NCBI GenBank assembly: GCA_951799445.1
Contig: OX637293.1
Span: 22,134,001 to 22,198,000, forward strand
DNA: 64,000 nucleotides
Source of the DNA: Pseudisothecium myosuroides
Taxonomy: Eukaryota > Streptophyta > Bryopsida > Hypnales > Lembophyllaceae
Reading direction: 5' to 3'
Part shown: positions 1 through 12,592 of the stretch, one piece after another
How positions within the stretch are numbered: position 1 is the first letter of the stretch
Layout: the number at the start of each line of letters is the position of its first letter
Position numbers and translations under genes: made by a program
The notes under the pieces: model-generated
The model's database searches: none
What the model was told of the DNA's origin: nothing
The model's input: the letters and a program-made list of their open reading frames with translations, nothing else

Positions 1-233
1 TTGTGTGTGGTCAACACATGCATGTTTTTCGTTGATTCTGTCGATATAAAATATGGTCTCACGTGAATTCTGTTTTGTGACAATATGATCGATCAAATTT
101 GTCGTATTAAACTCAAGAATCCTTGGTCCTTTAGGGGTCAAGCAATTTAGTTTTGTCGTTGCACCGGTGACATCCATTTATTCTTTGTGAGACCAATTAC
201 CTCCACCTGAACTAGTTTATTTAAATTGCACAG
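1..233. other. Upstream UAP intron with a MITE end remnant
   Basis: This is intronic sequence of the UAP gene, ending in a TTTAAATTGCACAG acceptor. Around 125-140 it holds a remnant GGTCCTTTAGGGG motif, the terminus of the TTAA-flanked MITE family seen elsewhere in the window. No coding exon was recognised. Confidence 0.5.
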
Positions 234-2903
234 AGTAATTGGTGAGCTACAACCGCCTCCTGCGATACCACGAGCTAATTGGGCGGACTTTGAGAGCTGG
301 TCAAATAACAAGAAATACAAGAAGAGACCTGCGAATAGTGACAATGATACAGCTCGCTGGTGGTACAAGGGCTTGCAGTTGGTTGCAAATGGAGAGGTAG
401 CTGTGGTAGTCCTTGCTGGGGGTCAAGGCACTAGGCTAGGACCAGGTGGCCCTCCCGTGAAAGGAATGTTGGAGCTTGACCTCCCTGAAGCAAAGTCTCT
501 CTTTGAGCTCCAAGCAGAGCGATTGATGCTTGTGCAAGAACTTGCAAAAACGGTATGTTAAAGGATGCTCAACGTTTACATTTTGCTTCGTACTGGAAGC
601 TCTCTTTTATTCACCTCTGATTGCAGTTTGTGGCTTGCTATGACTCTCGCAGCCCGAATGAATCTCAAAACTGGGTGCCCACGTGTGATAAGAACTTGCC
701 ATTATCTCATGCAGGTTGACCCTGAAGCAACCCCTCAAATACCATGGATTGTTTTGACGAGTGATGCTACGGATGCTCCTACTCAGGCGTTCTTTGAGGA
801 GAAAGATTATTTTGGATTAGATATATCTCAGGTAAAACCGCTTCCATCTTCTCAAGCAGATTGCAGATTATGTTATTGTACATCCATCTAGTTTTTCGAG
901 AATCAGATCGTGTTTGTAAAGCATGCCAGTAAGGATCTTGAAAGTGCTGTATCCACGTTCAGTTTATCAGCACTTCGAAGTTGGATGTAAATTGGATGCA
1001 AATTCTCACTTTAGCTTTTATAACTATAGGCAAAATGGGGAGGAAGCTGTCCACTGTTAAACTAGAGATTGAAGAGTCTTTTTTCGTGTCCTACATTACT
1101 TCCTGCTTGCTTTGAATGATTTCGATTTCGCACGTGGACTGAGACAGTGAGACTTGGCAGGTGTGGTTTGTTAAGCAAGACAGTTTACCCTGTGTAGAAC
1201 CCAATGAGGGACGTACAATCCTTTTAGAATCACCATGGAAATTAGCTGTAGCGCCTACAGGAAATGGAGGTCTATTTTCTGCTCTGCATTCGCAAAATAT
1301 CGTTGATCGACTTTCTGAAGAAGGCGTGAACTATGTCCAGGTATGCTGGATTTGTAAGTTGGATGCACAGTTGGAATGTTTCTGTTAACTAAGCAAATTC
1401 TCTCTCTTTTCGTTCACTTCGATTTCCCTTGTCCCTATTTTTATGCACATTCAGTGCTGCATTTTAGAATTTTGACCACCACTTTGTTCAAGAATCACCT
1501 ATCCGAAGACAGCCAGTTAACTCTATTTTATATAATTCTAAACTGTTTATCAAACTCTAGACAATCAATCGCCATTGATCCTTGTCATTGTGACCATAGG
1601 GAGACCTCATGAATCATGGGATGGTTTTTCTTTATGATTGTGTCAAATTTCTTGGAAGACTCTAATTTCTGGGAAAATTAAGTTCCCGACAACTGCTTGA
1701 CATATGACCTATATTATTTCTAAACGCCGATTTGTTCTAGAATTACCTTTGAGTTAGTTCATACTAATGAGAATAATGCTTGGGTACCGCAGGTGTATTC
1801 AGTAGATAATGCTCTAGTACGAGTTGGAGACCCTGTGTTCTTTGGGTATGCACATGAGCAGAAAGCAGATGTGGGTGTCAAGGTTGTGAAGAGAACTTCA
1901 CCTGACGAGGCCGTAGGTGTAGTATGCCTTCAAAAACGCACTGAAGAGAATCCCAAGGGTGAAGATAGCCAGGAGGTTTTGGAGTCTGATGTGGTTGAGG
2001 AAAGAGATATGAATGATATTGAGAAAACGTCATCTTCCAGCCAATATGGGGTCTTAGAGTACAATGAGATGCCAGACACACTACGAACTGCGAAAGATGG
2101 AGATGATCTGGTTTACCGAGCAGCTCATATTTGTATAAACCTTTTCTCAGTGGGCTACCTGGTGAAGCTGGCAAACCCAAAGTTCGAACTTGGTTTCCAT
2201 AGTGCACTAAAGAGAATACCGTGTCTGAAGAAAGATGAATCAGGGGAAATGGCAACTCATGCGCCCGACCAGCCGAATGGAGTGAAGCTGGAGCAGTTTA
2301 TTTTCGATGCTTTCACGCATTGTGACCCTGAGAAAGTGAGTCTTCTGGTCTATTATCCCTCCTACACCATGCACTTTATCTCATTTTTTAAGGTCATTCA
2401 CTTCTTTGATTTCGTTTCTTTGCATTATTGAATCTTTCAATTGATTCAAAGTAGTCCGTCAGAAAACTGGTGTTTAAACGTTTTTGTAGTTTTTGTAGGT
2501 TTTGATGATGAAGCGAAATCAAATTGAATTATTTTGCATCAGATGCATAGAATCGTACATTCAAATACTTCAAGTTATAAATTGCTTTCCTTGCACTTCA
2601 GACTTGCGCCAATCCTGTGTAAGCATTAAATCACTGGTAATTCTCATTCTAAAAGATGCCGGCCTACGCGTATTTCTAACAAATACGGTTGCACAGGTCG
2701 CTGTTTTGGAGGTTGATAGAAATGAAGAGTTTGCTCCTATAAAGAATGGCGTTGGCCCAGGAATTTCAGACACCGCTGAAACAGCTCGTGACTTGGTGCT
2801 TGCATTACAGAACCGCTTCACTTGTAGTTCTCACGTGGATGCATCAGGTCAAGATGGCGAGAATCATTCGTCGCTCCTTCGAGCTTACATTTGTGGTAAA
2901 TGA
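234..2903 (+). CDS. UAP: UDP-N-acetylglucosamine pyrophosphorylase (UAP family), 5'-partial, five visible exons
   Basis: This enzyme family makes UDP-GlcNAc from GlcNAc-1-phosphate and UTP in the cytosol, feeding N-glycan and GPI synthesis. Exons are 234-552, 715-831, 1161-1340, 1793-2335 and 2697-2903. All introns start GT and end AG, and the four internal junctions keep phase 0, giving about 454 residues. Exon 1 carries the nucleotide-binding signature LAGGQGTRLG, then KSLFELQAERL. Exon 2 has IPWIVLTS and YFGLD, exon 3 has APTGNGGLFSAL, exon 4 has VDNALVRVGDPVFFGY and GVKLEQFIFDAF, and exon 5 has VLEVDRNEEFAPIKN. These are the family blocks in order. The N-terminus lies left of the window. 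Two oddities: an acidic insert of about 35 residues in exon 4 before YGVLEYNE, and a C-terminus that stops soon after ALQNRF, some tens of residues shorter than usual, unless a further exon is spliced at the GTAAAT near the stop. Confidence 0.9.
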
Positions 2904-4969
2904 ACAAGTTTAGTCCGAAACCATTTTTAGTCTCTACGTAGCATTTTATGCAGTGAAGTCAATGCAGACGTGGATGTCAGTTCTACCTTGATTTTGTTAC
3001 CGTCTTTGGTGCCAAATCAACATAGAACTGGTTCCTCCATTAAGTTACATTGCTAGAAAATTTCGCCCTTCATCTGCTTTGTGTCTATTCAATGAGATAT
3101 CTACAGTATATCAAATGCCCTTCAACTCTGGACCATTTCTGGTTTGTCCAATGTCAAGGAAGTTGAGGAAATCAGAGCTGGTCAGTTGAAATTGAGTATC
3201 CGTTAAAAGTGTGAATGTGAATTTTACTGCATTCTGGAGATTCTTATCAAGAATACGGCTCTTTGGTGTAAAAATAAGAAAAACAAGTTTTAAGAACAAA
3301 GAAAGAGTGTTTTTAAGAGGTTTCACCTGGGATACACCTTAATTTATGGAAGCCACTCAAGAATCAAATCTAGACTAACTTACAAAGACTCATTTGAACG
3401 TCTCATTAGAATCGTTTGAAGTAAATTTTCTGACAAAAATTGTAAATTTTCTACAATTTTCTCAAAAATTGTAGTTCAATTTGAGTTCAAAAAGCAATAA
3501 ACACCATGTAAAGTATTGAATTTATATCATTTCAATGCTTTTTTCATATAGAAACAAAATCAACTATTCATATAAAACATTTGGAAAATGGTTATTATTT
3601 GTGACTTTTCAAGTTGTAATTGAAATTCACAAAATTTGAGCACTATTGGCTTAAAGAATGAGATACAAATAACAAATTAAGATCCATTACATTTATAAAA
3701 GATAAATTTAAAAAATAATTGGACTAATGAAGTTAAATATTTTTACAAAATTGGCCTTTAATATCATTAATAAATGATTAAATGCATTGTCAAACTAAAG
3801 CATCATTGACCAATAGTTATACTATAAGTTCATGATTAGAAGGCATCAAATGTAATGGACCTTAATTTAGTTGAATCTCTTCTAAGTTAGCAAAGAGAGC
3901 ACGCACTAAACAAATTTGGCAAATGAATGCCTTTAATGTAGAGATTATGAGATGAGCATTTGCAAGGTCAATAAATCTTGCCTACATCAAAAGTGTTAAT
4001 AATTTGTTGCAATCTTCATATACTATGCCATTAATTGGCAATAATTTGTGGTCTTGTGTCAACGGACCCTTGTACATGCCAAGTACCTATATTTTAAATA
4101 TCCATCCATCTTCATTCTAGCTTAATGAAACCCATAGAACTTTCACTTCTTCAAGCAAACTAGACAATTCAGCAACCAAAAATATTCAAGAAAGCGGCAT
4201 TAAGCCAACAAGGATGTTAGGTCTTCCAGTGCGTCTTATAAATGACTTTCAAATAAACTGTAAAAACAAAAAATAAGATAATTTTTGGCTAACTACCTTG
4301 GTAATATGGCCACATCCTTCGAGGGTTAGTTCCTAAAGGACAGTAAGGCCATTAGGTGACTTATGCAACTATATTTGTAGAAAATTCAAAATGTGAACTT
4401 CACTTATAATTTGTGAACAACAAAGAGACCTTAGATGATTTTTTCCATTGAACCCATCGGTGCAATCTAATAAAGAAATGATCAAGTGTATAATTTTTGT
4501 GAATTGTTTGAGAAAGGAAAAGATGCGCTAGGTTGTCATGTCACATCTTCTTATCTTTTATTATACAACTTAAAATGATTTGAAATTATACATCAATATC
4601 ATGATGGTATGTACTTCTAGGAAAAACATTAGAATTTTTTAAGTACTTTTGAGCATTCCAATTTGAGGGTATGTACAAAGTACCACCTAACGGAACATCT
4701 TTCATCAATCTTGTCAACGGTGGCATTTTTTCAACAATTGTGCGATTTTGTCAATCTTTTTTTTCCTATAAGATAGCTACATTGAGTAGGGGTATTAAGG
4801 GGACCCATACTAATTAATCAACAGTTCACACTATATAAATATTTACCTTTGGTGTACAAAAATATGAGAGTGGAAAAAAGCCAAGCCTCGCATACAACAA
4901 TAGTAGCTTGCTCTATGACCACAAAGACATATGTTTTTCGTAGTAAATCCCTTTAATTTTTTGGTCCCC
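2904..4969. other. AT-rich intergenic DNA downstream of UAP
   Basis: No ORF with family similarity was seen. The first part is the UAP 3' flank, conserved at 18760-19330. The remainder is AT-rich repeat-derived sequence shared with 19350-21100. A short inverted match to the flanks of the MITE at 4974 occurs near 4788-4806. Confidence 0.5.
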
Positions 4970-4973
4970 TTAA

Positions 4974-5908
4974 CCCCTAAAGGACCGGCATGCGTTTTTT
5001 GGCCGTATAGAAATTTGGGGCAGGTCCGTGTGACTAGAGATTTCCATATTTTAAGCTGAAATTTTAATAGATGGTGGGCGCAAGGAATATATTTCATATG
5101 CACTAAATTTCAGCACATTTGGAAATAGGAGTCAAAAGTTATGGCCAAATATGTTATTTTTTTTTGTAACTGGGCAGTCCGGGCAGCAAGAAAAATTTGG
5201 CAAAAATTTGATTTTTTTTTTTTAATATTTTTTTTCTTGTAGATTATATTTTTGTCTATCTGGAAAGCTTTGATTCATTTAATTTGGATTTGTTATGAAA
5301 AAATTATGGACATTCTTGTTTTTCGGGCAATTAGAGTATCTTCTTGAAAAAAATAACTTGTAGGATGCATTTCTAAATGCTATTTTTGCAATTTTTCAAA
5401 ATAAATAAATTCTCATGGTTTAGTTTACTTGCTAGAACAATCTCACCATTGGGATTAGTGTATTTTAATTCCATCTAAAATATATTAATGTTTTAGATTT
5501 TCCTTCTATCTCATACCTACTTCTACTTAATAAATTTTTTAGGAATGATAATTACGTTTTTTTGAATATATTTTTTTTCCCTAGACTCTCACCTCAATTC
5601 TCCACCATAAAGATTTGAAGCACAAAACTCTGTAGTGCAAAAATTTTAAGTTAAAAATGTTTAAAGTCAAAAAATATAGTCCCGCAATGTGCTGAAATAC
5701 TTGTTTTTTCCACTTTAAACGTAGATATCTTGCAATCTGAGCGGTCAAAAATTCTGAAATTTTTTCCACACATTCTCATACTAGTTAGGTGTAAGATCCT
5801 ACGGTTAGGTGTGAAAAAAAAACATTTTTCAAATTGTTTTACTCCTTGCTATAGAAATGGCAGTTTTGATGGTTTTTTGGCAGAAAAAAAGCCTTGGGCC
5901 TTTAGGGG
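4974..5908 (+). mobile_element. TTAA-flanked MITE family copy a (935 bp)
   Basis: The ends are inverted repeats: CCCCTAAAGGACC on the left and GGGCCTTTAGGGG on the right. They are flanked by TTAA at 4970-4973 and 5909-5912. TTAA target duplication is typical of piggyBac- and Kolobok-type transposases. The interior is AT-rich, has no transposase ORF, and matches the copies at 21121, 28799 and 31915, so this is a non-autonomous element. Confidence 0.85.
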
Positions 5909-5912
5909 TTAA

Positions 5913-8900
5913 TACCCCTATTTAGTATACATAAGTCTTTTTTTATTTCAACAATGGCGATCATAAAAATTATTCCACACAAATGACGTCATTATGTTTT
6001 TTTATAGGAGCTAGTTAAGAAAACAAGAGCTAATTAAGCTCAAAAAACCCTGGGCCTTTAGGAATTAAGGAAATGAAAATGGTTACAAGAAATAAAATGA
6101 TAAGGTATGTGCACGTGAAAGTGACACTCTCCTAATTGCAACACCTATCTATATTTGTCGAAGATTTCAAGGTTGAGGTTTTGGAAAGATGTAGATAGGT
6201 GTTGCAATTAGGAGAGTGTCACTTTCACGTGCACATACCTTAGCGGTGCTTGAAGTAAAAGAGGCAACCCATTTCTGATCATTTAAACAATTACATGTAT
6301 CTCCAGGGCGGGTTTTTTCACTACGAAAATTTCCCCATATACAAAAATATAGTTTGGAAGGATTCCATAATTTTTCAGATTTTTTTTTTCAAAATAGAAT
6401 TACTATGAATTTTTCAACGGAAGATTCTATTCCTCCTATATCGGTGATATAGGGCTTGCTATTTCCGACCATGGTTCAAAAACAAAATTGATCAAGGGTT
6501 GGTTGCAATATCGAGAGACTTGTAGCCAATCATAATGCACCACAATTGCATCGGGAACATCACCATAATAAACCACTGTTCATCTTCTGTTAATCTTCTA
6601 CTAATCGGAAAGAAAACAACCTACATTGCCAGAATGGGTTGCTTCCCCCAGAACAAGTCAGATTCACAAAATACCCTCCAGCTTCGTGAACTCTGATGGT
6701 GATTGAATTAGATCATGGGTAGTTATGTAGATCTCGGGTGACCCGTTCTGTGAACCCTAAACCTCATTTCAGTCGTGCTACAAAGCCCCTCGAGAGTGCT
6801 TGCGCAGACATCACTCCTCTGCTCACCTCCTCGCTTGCTGCAGGACTGACCGTAGTGCCCCCTCCTGTTTCAGCTTTGTTATTGCTTTGTTGATGCGATT
6901 GAAGTAGTGATGAACTTCAGTATGTACTGATTGCACTTTCGTTTCAACAAATGCGGGTTTAAAAATAGGGTTTGTTTGCTCGACATGATGATACAGTATG
7001 TAGGTGGTGTAATGAGCTTTTTTACTCCTTTCGGGAGGAGTCCCAGACTGACAGCAACTTAACTTATTACTTCAAACTTGCTGACCTCCACCTTCAACTT
7101 TCTCTTGAATCTTCTAGCGCAAGTGGTATTTCCAACCGTGTCATGAGATGAACTATAATTTTGGTTCTCATGGTTGCAAATGTGTATTTGCAAAGTGAAG
7201 TGATGAAGTTTTGTTTCCCTACTGGTTTGATAGCCGGCATGATGACATTCTATTCAAACAAACTGATCACTTCAGAATAAGCTTAGTACAGTGTGCACAC
7301 TTGGGTTTAAACTGTTTTTCCTAGGATTTTAGGGGTCGTAGTCGGGTTGACAAGAAGAGGTTTGGTGGGATGATGAGCCTGTTTTACTCCTTTGTGGAGG
7401 AGTGCCCAAATGACGGTGTCTTACTGCTTCAAACTTGCTGACCACCAAGTTTCCCAATGAATTTGTTTCCTAGTGAATTTGTAGCATATTGTTGTTGTGA
7501 GCCTTATCTGGTTGCAATGGTTAGTTACGTGAAGTGTGAAGTGGTACTGGTTTGAAGGACAAGAGGTCAAATCCATAGAACATGAACAAGATTTATTGGT
7601 ATAGTAGAATTCCCATAAGTACACCCTCCATGACTCAACAAACCTCTATAAAGCATCTGGTCTCTGTTTTCTCAGCTCCAAGAAAAAAAAAGTGCTACCA
7701 TAGAATGAGTTCAACAAATGTCCTCTGACAAGAAACTCACAAAATTTAAGGTGCCAAGTTTGCCTGTGTAGAACCTTTCTAATGCACAGATCCTCTTTAG
7801 TCTCATTTTGTGAGGTGGTCAGGGATCTATTGAGTTATGGGAGTTCCACTATATTATACACTTTATAAATTATTTTAAAATTATTTTCAATGAATATTGA
7901 AATTAGCTCATTATTGCTCATTGCTTGTCACTCCTTACTTATATTCTAGTATTACTCTTGATTTTAGTATTAATTATGGAAATCTTGCACTAATCTTGTG
8001 TCAAAACATGTAGCAAGTATTTTGCATAGTTTGATTACACATGTTACAATTTATAAGGTCAAAACTTCTTTAAAATTTAATGATCCTATATAAGTTTAAT
8101 ACCTGAAGGACCAAGTGTCCATTCAATGTATGCAATAAATCTTAGGTAGGTTCTTACAAAGTCAATTTTAGTCGCATGTTCATGAAATTTCGATATTAGG
8201 TGAGAACATGTATCTCTTTAGTCAAAATGTGATGGGTCATTGCAAGAAAGACCGTGCGTTTTTTGTAGTGCTTTGCAAACTACTAATTTTTTTTTTTGGG
8301 AGTACTTTATAATTAAAAAAATAATTTTTAAAAAATAAAAAAATATGTTTAATGTATATACCTTTAAGAAGAAGTTACCCTAGGAAAGGAAAATTTAGAA
8401 TTTTTTTCTAAATAACAGAAAAAAAAGTGCAAAATCTTAAAAAAAATAGATATTAGCATTGTAGTTTCACATTTTAATTTGTAAGAAACAGGAAAAGCAG
8501 TTTCTAAAAAAACTAAAAAGTGTCCATATGGAAAGAATTGATGCTTAGTGATGAGATTTCACTAGAAGAAAGATCTTAGAACCATCTTCAATGTTCAAAA
8601 AATATGCGCAGTGGCAATGTTGTTTGCACTCATGGAGAGGACATAAAATAATATATTTTCAAATTTCCTTTGGTAGATGTATGCTTTTCTACTATGCAAA
8701 TAGACCATAAATTTTTTAAACTCTAGATCATTAAATTTAGGGGCTCCTAATATAGTAAAAAAATCCTAAATTGCACCAAGTGACAAATTAACAAAAATGA
8801 TTTTTAAATATAAATTGATTTTTTTTATTTTATTTTAAACAAGGGATTTGATTAGTATCAAGTTAGATACATTCAATAGAAATTTCATGTTCATTAGACT

Positions 8901-10377
8901 TGTGGTGCAAAAGTTATAGTGGATAACAAGAGAAGGTACCCTCAATGTGACGGGAAATAGGACCATTCTTTCTTCCAATGACCCTAATTTTATTTTTTGA
9001 TTAGCTAATTGGATCAATAATTATGCTACTTGAATTATTTTGGCATTATTAGCAAGAACTCCTATAATTTTGATATTTTCTAGGTATGTAACTTGCATGA
9101 TATAAGGTGCAAAATGTCCAAAAATTACCATGTACAGTGTAAGAACCTTACTCTAGAAGGAACTAAAACCCATTGGCCCTATGAGGCAAGGTCAGAAAAA
9201 ACTTTCCTTTCTAACTTCAAATGTTATAATCTTTCAATCCATGCAATCAAAGTTTTTAAATTTTTTCCACGCATTTCCATAATAGTCTAGTACAAATTTG
9301 TATGGTTGAATTTTGAAAAGAACTTTGTTTTCATTTCTTTTCATTGCCCTAACTAGTGACAGTTTTTCACTTGAAATGTGCCCCGGTCTTGTAGGAATTA
9401 AACTTTATGTAGATTACTACAAGTGCAAGTTTGCATTCTATACCTCTTTTTGTAAGAATAAGATGTAACCTCAATTTAGGAAAAAGACCTCCCAATGCGG
9501 ATAGATTTCATGTAATCATACCTTGTTTTATTTTCCAGAAAATATGGGTTGAATTCAAATGCAATATAGAATTGAAGGCAAACTAGGTTCCAATGAATAA
9601 AAATTCAAATGCAATTTAGAATTAGACTGAGGCAAACTAAGGACCAAAGTAAAAGTGACGTTTCATGACTTTGGAATAACTCTACAATGATTTATCAAAG
9701 CAAGAATATTTTAACTTAGTGCTTCTTGAAATATTCTTTAATTATAGTATCTATTTATAAAAAAAATGGAATTTTGAAGTGACTAATTTTGGTGGTATCT
9801 CTGTGACACTAACTTTGTATCCGCACTAACATAACAAATCAATGTAACTATAATGCGCAACATAATGAAAATATTGTAAATAAGACCATAGACAATAGTT
9901 AATATAGTGTAAAATAGTTCTAAAAGTATATAATTTTAGGAATTAATTTTTTTTATTAGCAATAGAAACACTCAAGAAACATTAAAAAATGGCATTTTTT
10001 AAAATACAATTTTTACTAAAGTATTGAATTTGACATATAAATAGTGAATTTGCTATCACCTGAAGACAATGAACAATTATCTATGGAATGTGCATTGCAT
10101 GTACATTGACACTTGTTCAACTCAATTCAATGCCGACAAGCAAGCTTTCAATTTTTTTTTAATATAAAGCAATTTTTGACAAATAGTCGTTGTACTACAT
10201 TACTATACAAGTTAATTTATGTAGTTCCCACACTAATTAAGATGAATGAACAACAAACGTGTACTTTTAGAGTGTTTGATTAAAGAAAGTCTCATAGCGT
10301 GCTTGCGTGAGTAGGTATCTAAATGAATGCTTTCAACTTAAACTCATAGAATATGGAAATTCATAGAACTTTGTATG
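5913..10377. other. AT-rich repeat-derived intergenic DNA of duplication copy 1
   Basis: Apart from the hairpin at 6102, this stretch has no recognised gene. Near 6040-6075 another CCTTTAGG-type MITE end is visible. The 6640-7340 part is shared with 23250-23895 and is less AT-rich than its surroundings. From 8233 to about 9050 there is a decayed element beginning GGGTCATTGCAAGAAAG, related to the copy at 62655 and absent from the equivalent place in duplication copy 2. Its right end was not located. Confidence 0.5.
6102..6241. repeat. Near-perfect 140-bp hairpin
   Basis: Arms of about 52 bp at 6102-6153 and 6190-6241 are almost perfectly complementary around a 36-bp loop. The left arm begins AAGGTATGTGCACGTGAAAG and the right arm ends with its complement. 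It could be a very young foldback MITE or the precursor of a small RNA. Nothing in the sequence decides between these. Confidence 0.85.
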
Positions 10378-10626
10378 AAGGGAGATTGCAAGAAACAATA
10401 GTCCTATTTCTTGTCCCCTTGTCCTCGGACATGTGGTTTTTTGCTCATAACTTTTGCATCATTTGTTCTTTTGGCATGAAATTTGGAATGAAGGTTCTAG
10501 ATGTGGTAGTTGCAGACATTGAGTAATTTTTTCAAAAAATTTCAAATTAGTTTATTATTTTTAACTTGCCCCCGATTGGATGTCTAACTTGGCCATTTAA
10601 CCATTTTGGGGGGGTTTAGTCCTATT

Positions 10627-12592
10627 GGGTGATTGCAAGAAAGACCGATTATTTTTGGCGTTACAATGAGAGTGATTCTCTTGTCATCTACTATAACTTT
10701 TGAAGCATAATCTTGATTAACTTGAAATTTTTATTGAAAATGACTAACTTGATAGTGTTCAGATCCCCTATTTTTCAGAAATTTTCAAAAATCATTTTAT
10801 ATTTAAATTTCATTTTAGCTATTTTGCCACACTTTGCAGTTTAGGGATTTTAGTACTGGAAAGTGTCCAAAATTAATGATTTAGAGCTGAAATTTTTGTG
10901 GTCTATTCCCATAGTAAGAAGTCATGTTTCTACTAAAGGAAATTTAAAAATATTTTATTTTATATCCTCTATATGCGTGCTAATAGGGCTCTATTGCCCG
11001 CACATTTCTGAACATTGAAGATGGTTTTAAGATCATTCTTTTTGTGAAATCTCTTCATCATAAAATTCTCCCAAATTGTCAATATTTTAAAAAAAAAATT
11101 GATTTTATTATTTTTTAAAATTAAAATGTGCATAACATTCAGTAGCACTCACTGGCTCTGTCCTCCCCAACCGAAATGGTGTGGAATATACCCCACCATT
11201 TCATCCGAGGGATGAAATAATGCGGTATATTCCGCACCAAATCAGTAAGTACTGATTTGGTGCAGACAGTTATCAATAATTGTCAGACATCACTTGGTGC
11301 CCGCACCGCGACTATACATTGCTAGTAGCAAATTAAAAGTTTCTAAGTAAAACTGAAAACTAAACAATAGGATCTTTAAACAAAATGCTAGTGGATTCTT
11401 TGAGATTATTGATTTCAGTGTTAGTGTAGAATTACCTCATTGTGAATTGGAATCCATTTGTGCATTGTACTTTAAAAGTGAAAAGACAACTCTTTATATG
11501 CACATGGAGTGGTAGGATGTAGAACAATCCATGTGGGTATGTAAATTAGAATTTGTAGCTTTTCAACTACCACTCATAGTTAAGTCAAAAGTAGAAATTG
11601 TGTTAAAAGTAAAATTTCAGACCTCATTTAGGCATAGTAGAATAACTTTTTTCAAAAAAATTTGAACTAAAAAAAGTTGGTAAATGACAATAAGTTTCAC
11701 CTCCAAAAATCCTTTTGGGATTTTGAATCTCCAATCAAAAGTTATAGACAAATTTTGGAGAGGATTTTTAATGAAAATTTTCTTTAAACACTTTTAAAAA
11801 TCCATTCCAACTCCTCTCTGAAATTTGTCCATAACTTTTGATTGCAGATTCAAAATCCCAAACGGATTTTTAAAGGTGAAATTTATTTTCATTTACCAAC
11901 CTTTTCTAGTTCAAAGTTTTTTGAGAATAGTTATTTTACTATGCCTAAATGAGGTTTGAAATTCTACTTTTAACACAACTCTTTGTTTTTGACTCAACTA
12001 TGAGTGCATGAGAACCTACAAATTCTAATTTATTTATCCCACATGGGTTGCTCTACCTCCTACCACCCCATGTCTATATATAGAATTGTCTTTCTTCTTT
12101 GAAATTCAGAGTAATTTATTAATTGCAAGGATTAATAAGTGTATCACTCATTGGATTTTTGGCCAACATCTTTCACTACAAATATTTGTTGATATGTATG
12201 TCTAGTTCTAAAATTAAGAAAAAAAAATGGAACATATTATAATGGATAGTCACTATCCCAATACCGAAGCTTACATTAAATATGTGGGGATGAAAGTTGT
12301 GGATGAGGACTCCAGAGAGGAAAAGGTAGCCTCTCTGAAGGCTACTGAATGTTATGTGCAAGTACCTATTTTTCTAAGATTTTGCTAGTTCGTGAGACTT
12401 TTCTAGTTCTCCTACTTAGAGATTTTTTCTAAGCTTTTCCTTCTAAACTTTTTCTTCTTAAAGGTTTATACATTAAAAATATTTTTCACAATTGTTTAAA
12501 ATTGTTTTTCAAATTGTACAATATTCCCAAAAGAAAAAAGGTGTACTGTAGAAAATGCTACAAAAACCGGCTAGTCTTTCTTGCAACCACCC
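10627..12592. mobile_element. Nested TIR element, 1966 bp
   Basis: The 19-bp ends GGGTGATTGCAAGAAAGAC and, inverted, GGGTGGTTGCAAGAAAGAC differ at one base. They are flanked by TATT at 10623-10626 and 12593-12596, a likely target-site duplication. The element interrupts a related shorter one and contains its own foldback at 11470-12108. No coding sequence was recognised. Confidence 0.75.
11470..12108. repeat. Large foldback (inverted repeat about 640 bp)
   Basis: Two long imperfect arms meet near 11790. Matching pairs include CCTCATTTAGGCATAGTAG near 11620 with its complement CTATGCCTAAATGAGG near 11940, and GTGGTAGGATGTAG near 11508 with CTACCTCCTACCAC near 12050. The arms contain AT-rich sequence with no ORF. 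Confidence 0.75.
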
